Source: Bin87 sp026710825 (GTDB taxonomy: Bacteria > Chloroflexota > Dehalococcoidia > Lucifugimonadales > UBA3495). Taken from it: DNA of 64,000 nt. Of this stretch, positions 27,233 through 35,632 are shown in pieces (within the stretch, counting starts at the first letter, position 1; each line of letters opens with the position of its first letter). The notes under the pieces are model-generated. The model made no database searches and was not told the origin of the DNA. It saw only the letters and a program-made list of their open reading frames with translations. Where the stretch lies: contig OZ247427.1 of the NCBI GenBank assembly GCA_965232815.1, positions 930,001 to 994,000 on the forward strand, read 5' to 3'. Position numbers and translations under genes: made by a program.

Positions 27233-27643
27233 TCAATCCTGAAATATCGTTTTGAGCCGGTCGCCGATTTCTCCGATCGGGCACAGGACTATGTCGTTGA
27301 GGTCAGCCCACTCTCCGACGCTCTCCGGGATTTCCGGAAACGCATCGTCGGGGACGCAGATTATCGTCGGAGCCCCGAAATAGTCGGCGTAATGCCGTGC
27401 CTGAATGACGGGTCCCAGCAGGATGGGATATGGCTTGGCTTCCACAACAGCGTACTTCTTGCCGTGAGTCACCAATATGTCAGGCGTATAAGGCGAGCCT
27501 TTCGGTTTCGGCAGCCAGGAGTAAACTCGGTCCAGCCACGTACGATGATCGGGCCTTTCCCACGGCTCAATGGTTACTTTGTAATCCAATTCTTTGATCA
27601 CGCCTGCCACCTCACGCTCAAATTCCATCGCGGTATATTGCAT
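27233..27643 (-). CDS. Small PD-(D/E)XK nuclease-like protein
   Basis: The 136-residue protein contains the restriction-endonuclease-like core: a Glu in helix 1 (MEFEREVAGVIKEL), TPDILVTHGKKYAVVEAK with Asp55, Glu68 and Lys70, and a following helix with Gln81 in IQARHYADYFG. This is the full PD-(D/E)XK-plus-Gln pattern of REase-like and resolvase-like nucleases. No DNA-recognition domain is attached. Start ATG lies seven bases after AAGGAG, and that SD overlaps the end of the upstream gene, so the two are cotranscribed and probably coupled. Role unknown; DNA cleavage in defence or repair is a hypothesis. Confidence 0.7.
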   Translation of the reverse strand: MQYTAMEFEREVAGVIKELDYKVTIEPWERPDHRTWLDRVYSWLPKPKGSPYTPDILVTHGKKYAVVEAKPYPILLGPVIQARHYADYFGAPTIICVPDDAFPEIPESVGEWADLNDIVLCPIGEIGDRLKTIFQD

Positions 27644-27650
27644 AATTGAA

Positions 27651-28151
27651 TCAACTCCTTAAAATCCAGCAACCGAGGATCGACAGCCCGGCTCCCACAA
27701 AGGCCCCTGCCAGCATCCACCCTGCATTTTTGACGACGTTCCGCATGCGAATTTTCTTCTGCCTGTGCATAACGTTTCGGTGCAATGGCCCGGTGTTGTC
27801 AATACTGGGCGTTCGGAGGACTCCGGTCACGGTGGTGGCCAACTGCGTCGCAACGGCATTCCGGTATTTCACCAAAGCGTCGATACAATGAGCGAGGCTG
27901 TCGCCGTAAATGGTGACCACCCACTGATGAGTGACCAAAATGGCCGCTCTGTTCACCTCGGCTGTAAGGGCATCGGGCGTGGTTATCACTTGCCCTAGAG
28001 TGCTCCGTTGCAAACTGGGGGTCAAGACGTCCAAGTCTTCCGAAGCCATCAGATTTTGCACAGTTGCCTGGTTGAGGCTCTGGTAGCCGCTAACCTCGTC
28101 CATTACTTCCAGGACTGTCCAATCCAGTTGGTTATCAGCGTGATCCATCAT
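27651..28151 (-). CDS. Hypothetical protein with C-terminal membrane anchor
   Basis: 166 residues, not recognised. The N-terminal 125 residues are soluble and mixed, including TVLEVMDEVSGYQ and a VTHQWVVTIYGDSLAH segment. A basic stretch (HRQKKIRMRNVVKN) precedes one membrane helix at about 144-164, rich in Gly and Ala. This is a tail-anchored topology with the bulk in the cytoplasm. It is followed after seven bases by the PD-(D/E)XK protein. Codon use and base composition are less G+C-rich than in neighbours, consistent with acquisition. It might tether or inhibit the nuclease. Confidence 0.6.
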   Translation of the reverse strand: MMDHADNQLDWTVLEVMDEVSGYQSLNQATVQNLMASEDLDVLTPSLQRSTLGQVITTPDALTAEVNRAAILVTHQWVVTIYGDSLAHCIDALVKYRNAVATQLATTVTGVLRTPSIDNTGPLHRNVMHRQKKIRMRNVVKNAGWMLAGAFVGAGLSILGCWILRS

Positions 28152-28389
28152 TTCTTTTTACGTATCGCCGGGCCCAAGCGTGGTGGCGAGGTGCAATTGT
28201 ACATTAATTTCATAGATCAAATTGTGATGCTGCATGATATCACCTTGTGTTATCAACGTGGTTTTGGATATTGATTGCAATAAATGCGCCTTGAAATTAG
28301 GTGCAGCTCGGCGAATCAGCCAGTCGAGGCGCTGCTTGGGTACAACCCGGCATGGGAGGCCAAATCGAGCACACCCTCCCCAACATCTG

Positions 28390-28395
28390 TACAAT
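28390..28395 (+). promoter_or_regulatory. -10 element TACAAT
   Basis: TCTGTACAATCCGT lies 38 bases upstream of the luciferase-like gene. The 280 bases before that gene also hold the unidentified promoter of the divergent nuclease cassette. Confidence 0.5.
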
Positions 28396-28433
28396 CCGTC
28401 CCATCGCAAGGTTGAAGGAGGCGGGTGTTTGTT

Positions 28434-29486
28434 ATGAAGTTTGCTTTGTTTTTGCTGGGGTCTTGGACCGAACCCGGGGCCGATGCCCAGAGCCGCATCT
28501 TTGACGAGATGGTGGAACAGGCCGAGTATGCCGAGGAGTTGGGGTTCGATTCGATCTGGATCGCCGAGCATCACTCCAGCCGGTACGGGATCTGCCCATC
28601 CTTGATGCCGCTGCTGACCCACATCGCGGCGCGGACGAAGAAGATCCGGATCGGGGCCGGCGTTAGCGTGCTGCCGTTCCACAATCCGATATTCCTGGCC
28701 GAAGAGAGCGCGATGCTGGACGTGCTGAGCCACGGCCGGCTGGACTTCGGGGTCGGGCGCGGCTCGGCGGATTACGAGTACGGCAACTTCAACGTGGACT
28801 TTGACACCCGGGACGGGCGAACCCAGGAGGCTCTGGACATCATCCTGGGGCTGTGGACCGAGGACGATTTCACGTTCCAAGGCGAGTTTTACGAGGTGAA
28901 AGACCTGACGATTGCCCCGCGGCCCGTGCAGCAGCCCCATCCGCCGGTGTACCTGGCGGTGTCGCGCACGCCCGCCAGCGTGGACGTCGCAGTGTCGCGC
29001 GACCTGCCCATCCTGACCAGCTTTTCGACTCCGGAGGCCGATAACCTGGGGCTGTTTTCCCTGTACGCCGAACGCTGCGCCGCCGCCGGCAAGGACCTGA
29101 CCGTGGCCGAAATGCCCTACTTCCGATACGTGCATCTGGACGAGGACGAGCACACGGCTCAGGAATACCCCCGCGAGTCCATCAGGTGGGTGCGCGACCT
29201 GGCCACCTACCGGCGCACGCTGACCCGCGGCGACGAGATCAACGTAGACCTGGACCACTGGCGGACGATCCGCACCACCGAGCCGCCCAGCTACGAGTCG
29301 GAACTCGAGGGCACCGTGTACTTCGGCACACCGGGCCAGTGCGTCCAGCGCATCACCACGCTGCGGGACGACCACGGCATAGAGTACTTCGGCGCCTGCA
29401 TGTCCTTCGGCCACATGGAACACTCCCGTGTGATGCGCTCCATGGAGCTATTCGCCAAGGAAGTGATGCCCAAGTTCCGGGAGTAG
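28434..29486 (+). CDS. LLM-class flavin-dependent monooxygenase
   Basis: Luciferase-like TIM-barrel enzyme using reduced FMN and oxygen, 350 residues. Motifs include ELGFDSIWIAEHH near residue 45, HIAARTKKIRIGAGVSVLPF, MLDVLSHGRLDFGVGRG and a C-terminal GTVYFGTPGQCVQRI. ATG 28434 is preferred because AAGGAGG ends 12 bases upstream. A GTG nine bases earlier would leave only three bases of spacing. Preceded by its own -10 and apparently monocistronic. Enzymes of this class in related organisms are thought to oxygenate recalcitrant organic matter, including Baeyer-Villiger reactions. The substrate here is unknown. Confidence 0.9.
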   Translation: MKFALFLLGSWTEPGADAQSRIFDEMVEQAEYAEELGFDSIWIAEHHSSRYGICPSLMPLLTHIAARTKKIRIGAGVSVLPFHNPIFLAEESAMLDVLSHGRLDFGVGRGSADYEYGNFNVDFDTRDGRTQEALDIILGLWTEDDFTFQGEFYEVKDLTIAPRPVQQPHPPVYLAVSRTPASVDVAVSRDLPILTSFSTPEADNLGLFSLYAERCAAAGKDLTVAEMPYFRYVHLDEDEHTAQEYPRESIRWVRDLATYRRTLTRGDEINVDLDHWRTIRTTEPPSYESELEGTVYFGTPGQCVQRITTLRDDHGIEYFGACMSFGHMEHSRVMRSMELFAKEVMPKFRE

Positions 29487-29854
29487 AAATCGGTCGCTTA
29501 CTCTTGGAGCCACGACCTGGGTTGGGATCGACGTGAGTTGCAGCCCTGGATAATTCGCTCTTCAGGCCGGGACGCCGGGTTGGTTACTCCGTTTGCGTCC
29601 GGTATGCGGAGATACCTGGGCATCCAGGCTGCGCCACCCTGCGAATGAGCGCCAGACGCGCCGTTTGCCGGCCGTCGCTCGTCGTTGAATGGAGGGAGCC
29701 GACCAGCAGTTGCATGAATACGCACCGTCGGTTCCCCGAGGGAAACCGGTGGGGACGAGCAGTCGTATTTTTAAACATACCGATACAAAGTGACGATCTC
29801 AACAATTGAATAAGTTCAAGAAGCACCAGGCTACCATAGTTAAGGAGGTTCCCA
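29487..29854. other. Intergenic region upstream of secreted repeat protein
   Basis: No gene supported. The last 110 bases are AT-rich. A GATACAAAG at 29782-29790 may be part of a promoter, but no -35 fits well. Confidence 0.4.
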
Positions 29855-31018
29855 ATGAGGAACATGACGGCGTTTTGGAAAACGTACGTCCCCAATTTTG
29901 TAGCTTGGGCGGGCGTCGCGGCCGGGGTTGTCGCCATCGTGATTGGCATGGGGGGAAGTCCGCAAGCCGCTTTGGCGCAAGACGTTGTCCAACCTGAAGC
30001 GCCAAGCGCATTCTGCCTGTCAGACTCGATGTTAGTGATCTGGAGCGCCGCCGAAAACGGTCAAGCCGAAGCGCCGGCAGGGTGGAAGCTTGAGCAAAGG
30101 CGTTGGGAATCAGGAAGGTGGGTTGTGCAGACCTTCACGTTTACAGGCGCCCAGGTCGATGGCCTCCTGAGCGAACAGGGGGATAGTTGGCTTTGGGACG
30201 ACGAGAACGTGGATCGGAACTCGCCGTACACCTACCGCGTCAGGGCCATCGACGCCGACGGGTCTGACACGGCCGACAGAACCTGGTCGCCGCGCACATC
30301 GATTGACTGCCTGTCGGACACGCTCAACCAACCTGGCCTGTCATTGCCGCGACACCACGTCGACGGATTGTCCATGTTGTGGCGCACGCCGAACAACGGG
30401 CTGAACTTGGCGCCGGACGGGTGGAAGGTCGAGCGCAGGCACCTGGATCCACAGGGAAGGAGCGGGGCCGTCCAGAGGTTCACCTTCATCGGGCTCGAAG
30501 CCGATGCTCTCCTGACGGTCGATGACCGATACTGGGGATGGGTTGACACCACCGCCGAACGCGAGGTGGAGTACACCTACCGCGTCAGAGCCATCAACGC
30601 CGACGGGTCGGACCTGGACGGCACAGGTTGGTCGCGGGATGCCTCGGGAATGCGCTTGGCGGAGTTCCTGGACCGGCCTGGCATATCGGTGCCTAAGTTG
30701 ACGGAAAAGGGCGTTTCAATGTTCTGGCATACCCAAAACCGCGGCGAGGCCAAAGCGCCCGACGGATGGAAGGTGGAACGAAGGCATTGGGCTTCAGACG
30801 GCTGGGTCGTGCAGACCTTCACGTTCATCGGTTCCGATGCCGACGCTCTCCAAACCCACAGCGAACTGTACTGGGACTGGGTGGACGAGGAGGCCGGTTT
30901 CGATGAGGACTACACGTTCCGCGTGAGGGCCATCAACGCCGACGGGTCCGATGCGGAAGGGCGGCTATGGTCGCGGCGGGCTCCCGTGGAGGGTTGCCCC
31001 TGTGACGATCAACGATAG
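29855..31018 (+). CDS. Secreted protein with three tandem fibronectin-III-like repeats
   Basis: 387 residues, not assigned to a characterised protein. A Sec-type signal region spans about 12-42, ending in QAALAQ. Three homologous modules of roughly 100 residues follow. Each contains a Trp-rich start (MLVIWSAAENG, LSMLWRTPNNG, VSMFWHTQNRG), GWK(L/V)E(Q/R)R, an FTF(T/I)G strand, and the ending (T)(Y/F)RVRAI(D/N)ADGSD. The YRVRAIN-ADG ending is typical of fibronectin-III sandwiches. It has no catalytic domain, anchor or sorting motif and ends with GCPCDDQR, a Cys pair that could form a disulfide or attach the chain. Very strong SD (TAAGGAGGT). Probably a cell-surface or extracellular binding protein. 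Confidence 0.75.
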   Translation: MRNMTAFWKTYVPNFVAWAGVAAGVVAIVIGMGGSPQAALAQDVVQPEAPSAFCLSDSMLVIWSAAENGQAEAPAGWKLEQRRWESGRWVVQTFTFTGAQVDGLLSEQGDSWLWDDENVDRNSPYTYRVRAIDADGSDTADRTWSPRTSIDCLSDTLNQPGLSLPRHHVDGLSMLWRTPNNGLNLAPDGWKVERRHLDPQGRSGAVQRFTFIGLEADALLTVDDRYWGWVDTTAEREVEYTYRVRAINADGSDLDGTGWSRDASGMRLAEFLDRPGISVPKLTEKGVSMFWHTQNRGEAKAPDGWKVERRHWASDGWVVQTFTFIGSDADALQTHSELYWDWVDEEAGFDEDYTFRVRAINADGSDAEGRLWSRRAPVEGCPCDDQR

Positions 31019-31100
31019 GGCGTGGGGAGATCGCCTCCACCCGGAGGACGCGTCCAACCTGGTGGCCATTTCCGGTACGGCTCCTGGCCAGTTGGCGTGA

Positions 31101-31106
31101 TATAGT
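31101..31106 (+). promoter_or_regulatory. -10 element TATAGT
   Basis: GTGATATAGTCAGC lies 154 bases upstream of the SMP-30 gene; the leader would be long. Confidence 0.35.
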
Positions 31107-31259
31107 CAGCGGCAGATGGGCGCCGGCACACGGGAGGGGTTGCAGTCGAGCAATGGGTGGCGCAAGTTCACGCAGTAGCCGCCGACTGCCCGCCATAAAC
31201 GGAGAATGTCCCGTCGGTCGAGCGCTTCCATTCCGACATGGCGTCATCAGGAGGGGATT

Positions 31260-32165
31260 ATGCCAAATGGTTTGGATCAGATTGTGGAATCTTACGAAGC
31301 GGAACGGCTGGCCACCGGGTTCGAGTTTACCGAAGGGCCGCTTTGGCATCCGGATGGCTACCTGCTGTTCGTGAACAACCGGATCAACGTGATCTACCGC
31401 CTGGTGCCGGGCGGCGAACCGGAGGTGATCCGGGACAACAGCGGCGGGGCAAACGGCCTCACCTTTGACCTGCAGAACCGGATCATCATGTGCGACGGGG
31501 ACGATCGGCAGATCACTCGCTGGGAGCATGATGGTTCGATCACCGTAATCGCCGACCGCTGGGAGGACAAGCGACTGCATCGGCCCAACGACGTGGTGAT
31601 GCGCTCCGACGGGAACATCTACTTCACGAATCCCGGCCTGCGCCTGCCGCCGGAGGAGCGGGAGATCGACTTCCACGGCATCCACTGCATCGCGCCGGAC
31701 GGCGCCGTGTCCGCCGTGATCACCGACCTGGAATCGCCAAACGGGCTGGCATTCTCTCCTGACGAGAGCATCCTGTACGCGGACAACACGAGGCGGGGCG
31801 ATGAGTGCGCTGAGGAGAAAGCGCGGGGCGAGGTATGCACCCACCAGTACATACGGGCGTACGACGTTGCGCCCGACGGGTCGCTGAGCAACAGCCGGAT
31901 ATTTGCCGAAATGCACTCGGCGGAGGACGGCGTGCCCGATGGCATGAAGGTGGACACCGACGGGCGGATCTACTGCACCGGCGCGGAAGGCGTCTGGGTA
32001 TTTGAGCCGGACGGGACGCTGCTTGGGATAATTCGGCTACCCGAGATTCCGGCCAACTGCGCATGGGGCGACGACGACTACCGCACCATGTACTTCACGG
32101 CACGCAGTTCGGTGTACCGGATGCGGATGAAGACCACCGGCATCAACCCCTGGCGCGGCGGCTGA
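31260..32165 (+). CDS. SMP-30/gluconolactonase family lactonase
   Basis: Calcium-dependent six-bladed propeller lactonase, 301 residues. Metal-site motifs are present: Glu in FEFTEGPLWHPDG, Asn in RPNDVVMRSDGNIYFTN (typical paired motif), Asn in SPNGLAFSPDES and Asp in PDGMKVDTDGRIYCTG. ATG 31260 follows CAGGAGGGG; an upstream in-frame ATG at 31206 lacks conserved sequence. Followed after 51 bases by the PuuE gene on the same strand, probably one operon. Confidence 0.9.
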   Translation: MPNGLDQIVESYEAERLATGFEFTEGPLWHPDGYLLFVNNRINVIYRLVPGGEPEVIRDNSGGANGLTFDLQNRIIMCDGDDRQITRWEHDGSITVIADRWEDKRLHRPNDVVMRSDGNIYFTNPGLRLPPEEREIDFHGIHCIAPDGAVSAVITDLESPNGLAFSPDESILYADNTRRGDECAEEKARGEVCTHQYIRAYDVAPDGSLSNSRIFAEMHSAEDGVPDGMKVDTDGRIYCTGAEGVWVFEPDGTLLGIIRLPEIPANCAWGDDDYRTMYFTARSSVYRMRMKTTGINPWRGG

Positions 32166-32216
32166 CCGGCCGTTTAGGTTGGAAGCCACCGGCGGAACGA
32201 AGGAAGGAGCAATTCA

Positions 32217-33110
32217 ATGGCCACACGCGACCTGATCGGTTACGGGCCGAATCCGCCGGCGGTGGAATGGCCCAACGGCGCCCGTATCGCCGTTTCGTTT
32301 GTCCTGAACTACGAGGAGGGTTCCGAGAATTCGATTCTCGACGGAGACCCTCACGGCGAGACGGTTGGAGAATCGCCGTCGCCGGTGGCGCGGGGCGAAC
32401 GCGACCTGGCAAACGAGTCGTTCTTCGAGTACGGCAGTCGGGTCGGCGTGTGGCGCATCCTGGACCTGCTGGACGAGTTCAACGTGAAGGGAACCATTTT
32501 CGCGTGCGCGTTGGCCCTGGAGCGCAACCCGGAGGTGGGGCCGGAATTGATCCGCCGGGGGCATGAGGTGATGGGCCACGGCAACCGGTGGGAAGAGTAC
32601 TACAAGATGGACCGGGACTCCGAACGGGAAGCCATCAGGCAGGCGGTGGAAACCATCACCCGCACCTGCGGCGAGCGGCCGTTGGGTTGGTACACACGCT
32701 ACGGGCCCAGCGTGAACACGCGCGATCTGGTGGTAGAGGAGGGTGGCTTCGTCTACGACTGCAACTCCTACAACGACGACCTGCCCTACTACACGCAGGT
32801 GCAGGATAAGCCGTGGCTGGTGGTGCCGTACTCGCTGGAGGTCAACGACTACGGGTTCTGGCGTGGGCAGTTGTCGACGCCGATGGACTTCTTCGAGTCG
32901 GCGCGCAACTGCTTCGACACGCTGTACCGCGAGGGGTCCACTCACCCCAAGATGATGTCGGTGGGGCTCCACTGCCGGATCATCGGCAAGCCGGCCCGGG
33001 CGGCGGCGCTGCGCCGGTTCCTGGAATATGTGAAGGGTACGCCGGGGGTTTGGCTGCCGCGGCGCATCGACATTGCTCGATGGTGGCTGGAGAATTATCC
33101 GGCGCAGTAG
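32217..33110 (+). CDS. puuE: Allantoinase of the polysaccharide-deacetylase family (PuuE)
   Basis: Probable hydrolysis of allantoin to allantoate without a dedicated amidohydrolase metal centre. The 297-residue product matches PuuE in order and wording: VSFVLNYEEGSENSIL, FEYGSRVGVWRIL, FACALALERNPEV, VMGHGNRWEEYY, GERPLGWYTRYGPSVNTR, LVVEEGGFVYDCNSYNDDLPY. Deacetylase metal residues are replaced as in the PuuE subgroup. SD GGAAGGAG. Cotranscribed with the SMP-30 gene. Together with the urease operon it would allow use of purine-derived ureides, but ureidoglycolate-forming enzymes are not in the window. Confidence 0.8.
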   Translation: MATRDLIGYGPNPPAVEWPNGARIAVSFVLNYEEGSENSILDGDPHGETVGESPSPVARGERDLANESFFEYGSRVGVWRILDLLDEFNVKGTIFACALALERNPEVGPELIRRGHEVMGHGNRWEEYYKMDRDSEREAIRQAVETITRTCGERPLGWYTRYGPSVNTRDLVVEEGGFVYDCNSYNDDLPYYTQVQDKPWLVVPYSLEVNDYGFWRGQLSTPMDFFESARNCFDTLYREGSTHPKMMSVGLHCRIIGKPARAAALRRFLEYVKGTPGVWLPRRIDIARWWLENYPAQ

Positions 33111-33113
33111 GGG

Positions 33114-34325
33114 TTATTCGTCCACGGAGCGGGCGGCGGCCAGGTAGTCGGCGGCGGCGAGATAGTCGGCGGCGGCGAAGTCCGCGAAACGGTCGGGCAG
33201 GAATTCGCCCATGTCGGCGACGGCCTGGGTTGACCCGTGCCGGATGTAATCGGCGATGATGCGCCCGGTAACCGGCCCGAGGTGGATGCCCTTGGTCGTG
33301 TGGCCGGTCGCCAGCAGGACGCCGTCCCAGCCGGGGACCGGGCCGATGATGGGCTTGCTGTCAGGACTCAGCGGGCGCGATCCGGCAAGTTGCTGCACCA
33401 GTTCGGCGCGCTCCAGGTCGGGGAACACGTCGATGGCGCGCTGGAGGAGTTCCAACCGGGCGGATTCCGTGGGTTGGCGGTCGAACTCCTCGCCCGCAAA
33501 AAGATCTCTCTGGTCGTAATCGCGTCCACCGGTGCTGCCGACACTGGTGAGGCCGTCCAGACGGCTGATCATGTGGCCTCGCTTGGGCGAACTGATCAGC
33601 ACGGGCAGGGGTTCACCGGGATAGTTGAGCAGCAGACGCTCGCCCTTCATCGGGCGGACGGGCACGGGGAAGCCCAGCCACGGGGTGAACGCGCGGCTCC
33701 AGGTGCCGGCTGCAATGACGACGGCCCCGCAGGAGATGTCCCCGGAGGTGGTTTGAACTCCGGACACGGTGGACCCATCGGTAACCAGGCCGGTCACCTC
33801 CCGGTACAGGATTTGCGCCCCCTTGCGTTCCGCGCCCCCGGCCAACCCCAGGTTGAAGCGATAACTGTCCAACTGGGCGGACTCGTCCTCGTACATCGCG
33901 CCGATGATTGACGGGGACAAGCGGGGTTCGATGGAGTGGACTTCCTGGGCGTCGATCCAGCGCATCTTGACGTGGGGCTGCTGCCATTCCATCAGGCTTT
34001 TGATGAGATCGACTTCCTCATCGTCCAGGGCCAGCCGCAGCGAGGGACGGCGCTGGTAGAGCAGGTCCATGCCCGTCGCCGCTTCCAGTTCCGGCACAAG
34101 CTCAGGAAACTCGGCGTACGAGGCCCGGGCCATTTCGAACGACGCGCCGGGGGAGAACTCCGCGCCCAGCAGGCTGAGGGATCCGGTGGCGTGGGCGGAT
34201 GCGCCGCTGCCGATGGATTCCCGCTCCAGAAGCGTGACGCTGACGCCCTCACGAGCAAGATAGTAGGCGACCGAGGAGCCCACCACGCCCGCGCCGATCA
34301 CAACTACGTCTGCGGTTTCAGGCAA
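33114..34325 (-). CDS. FAD-dependent oxidase of the DAO family
   Basis: Amine or amino-acid oxidase similar to sarcosine and glycine oxidases, 403 residues. The N-terminal VVVIGAGVVGSSVAYYLA is the FAD dinucleotide motif, followed by LLERESIGSGASAHATG. The C-terminal part has GSRPLSPDSKPIIGPVPG and ATGHTTKGIHLGPVTGR, the flavin-contacting region. The start is TTG, seven bases after GGGAGGAC; the nearby ATG is out of frame. The C-terminus ends in two copies of AADYLA encoded by an 18-base tandem repeat. Downstream of the Gfo/Idh/MocA gene by 45 bases, probably one operon. Convergent with puuE, three bases apart. Confidence 0.88.
   Translation of the reverse strand: MPETADVVVIGAGVVGSSVAYYLAREGVSVTLLERESIGSGASAHATGSLSLLGAEFSPGASFEMARASYAEFPELVPELEAATGMDLLYQRRPSLRLALDDEEVDLIKSLMEWQQPHVKMRWIDAQEVHSIEPRLSPSIIGAMYEDESAQLDSYRFNLGLAGGAERKGAQILYREVTGLVTDGSTVSGVQTTSGDISCGAVVIAAGTWSRAFTPWLGFPVPVRPMKGERLLLNYPGEPLPVLISSPKRGHMISRLDGLTSVGSTGGRDYDQRDLFAGEEFDRQPTESARLELLQRAIDVFPDLERAELVQQLAGSRPLSPDSKPIIGPVPGWDGVLLATGHTTKGIHLGPVTGRIIADYIRHGSTQAVADMGEFLPDRFADFAAADYLAAADYLAAARSVDE
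33143..33178. repeat. 18-base tandem duplication inside DAO gene
   Basis: GGTAGTCGGCGGCGGCGA at 33143 is repeated at 33161 with one change. In the protein it duplicates AADYLA close to the C-terminus, adding six residues in frame. Confidence 0.8.
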
Positions 34326-34370
34326 GGTACTGTCCTCCCATGGCAGTTTTCCAGGTTATCGGCAGGCGCC

Positions 34371-35468
34371 TCACCTGACCGGCTGCTCCTGTCCGGTATC
34401 CGACGCCTGCTTGAGAGTGTCGATGAAGTGATGCAGGCCCACTGCGGTCTCAAATGTGGGCTGGCGACTCTCCCCGGTGCGGATGGATTCGGCGAAGAGG
34501 GTGTACAACTGGCCGATGTTGAAGGGGTCGCCGCGCGGGAAGTCGTCCGGGACGAAATTGAACCGCTGCGGCAGGGCGAGGTCGGCCAACTCCTGGCTGC
34601 GCTGGGCTCCCTGAACCCTCAGCATCTCGCCGCGTTGGGACGAGACGGTGCCGGTGACGACCAGGGTGCCCTCCCGACCGTAGATCTCCATGCGATAACC
34701 GCTGCCGGCCCACGGAACCGCGCCGACGTGGACGGCGGCGGCCGCTCCGTTCCGGAGTTGGCCGGACACCCGCACGTTGTCGGGGGAGGTGGTGTCCACG
34801 AATTCCTGGGTGTCGGGCTGGTACCACTGGGGCACCTGCGTGGAGACCATGCACGACGCGCGGGCGAAGTCTCCCGCCACGAAGCGCAGGGCGTCGATGA
34901 CATGGCCGGTGGCAATGGTCAGCGTGTGCGCGCCGAGGTCGGCATCGCGCTGCCAGGTGCGGTCGGATGCGCGTTCCAACGGGCCATCGCGGAACGTGTT
35001 GACGGTGCAGGTGAGCACCTCGCCGACGTAGCCCTCCTCGAGCAGTTCCTTGACGTACATCAGCGCCGGGCTGACGCGGGATTGCAGGCCGACCGCCGTG
35101 CGCACTCTCCTGGCATTGGCGAGGGCGGTCAGTTCCACGGCTTCTGCGGTGGTGCGGCCCAGGGGCCACTCGGTGAGGACGTGCTTGCCGGCCTCGATGG
35201 CGGCTTTCGTTGGCTCATAGTGGGACGGCACGCGAACCACCACGGCGACCGCGTCGATCTCGTCTGACTGCACCATGGTATGGAAATCGTGGAATGCGAG
35301 CTTCGCGCCAAACCGCTGGCGGGCTTCCTCTGCGCTTTCGGGCCTGGTGGTGCACACGGCGGTCATCTCGACGTCCGGGCTGGACATCACGGCCGGGAAG
35401 TGCGACTGGTTGGCCCACGTCGAGTTGACGTTGGCGCCGACGAATCCCAAGCGAATCTTGTCTGGCAT
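34371..35468 (-). CDS. Gfo/Idh/MocA family oxidoreductase
   Basis: NAD(P)-dependent sugar or polyol dehydrogenase, 365 residues. The Rossmann segment begins IRLGFVGANVNSTWANQSHFPA, split as IRLGFVGANVN and WANQSHFPAV. The family Lys-Pro pair position reads GKHVLTEWPLGRTTAEA, so the usual EKP Lys is Trp (EWP). The catalytic histidine region is LTIATGHVIDALRF. The EWP variant occurs in some subfamilies but the loss of lysine leaves the mechanism uncertain. Start ATG 35468 follows AGGAG; a longer open frame upstream lacks conservation. First gene of the operon with the DAO oxidase. Confidence 0.85.
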   Translation of the reverse strand: MPDKIRLGFVGANVNSTWANQSHFPAVMSSPDVEMTAVCTTRPESAEEARQRFGAKLAFHDFHTMVQSDEIDAVAVVVRVPSHYEPTKAAIEAGKHVLTEWPLGRTTAEAVELTALANARRVRTAVGLQSRVSPALMYVKELLEEGYVGEVLTCTVNTFRDGPLERASDRTWQRDADLGAHTLTIATGHVIDALRFVAGDFARASCMVSTQVPQWYQPDTQEFVDTTSPDNVRVSGQLRNGAAAAVHVGAVPWAGSGYRMEIYGREGTLVVTGTVSSQRGEMLRVQGAQRSQELADLALPQRFNFVPDDFPRGDPFNIGQLYTLFAESIRTGESRQPTFETAVGLHHFIDTLKQASDTGQEQPVR

Positions 35469-35571
35469 GGTAACGGCTCCTGCGTTGATGGTGGGTTCAG
35501 TGCGGGTGGATGTCTGCGCTCGACGGGGATTGTCTTCCATTCAGGGTGTATGACTACCCGCCTTTCGCTGG

Positions 35572-35590
35572 TGGTTCGACAGGCTCACCA
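35572..35590. repeat. Dispersed repeat, copy 1
   Basis: TGGTTCGACAGGCTCACCA occurs here, and its exact reverse complement occurs at 37183-37201. Both lie in non-coding DNA flanking the luciferase-like gene. It is an interspersed motif common in environmental genomes rather than part of a gene. Confidence 0.7.
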
Positions 35591-35632
35591 CGAGCGGCCT
35601 GCTTGATTACCGGAAGTCATCACACGGTATGG

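Noticed and set aside
28158..29423. A 421-codon minus-strand frame opposite the luciferase-like gene
   Set aside because: The plus-strand frame has SD, promoter and family motifs; the minus frame has biased composition and no recognisable domain.
33936..35267. A 443-codon plus-strand frame opposite the DAO and Gfo/Idh/MocA genes
   Set aside because: Spans two well-supported genes on the other strand and has no motifs.
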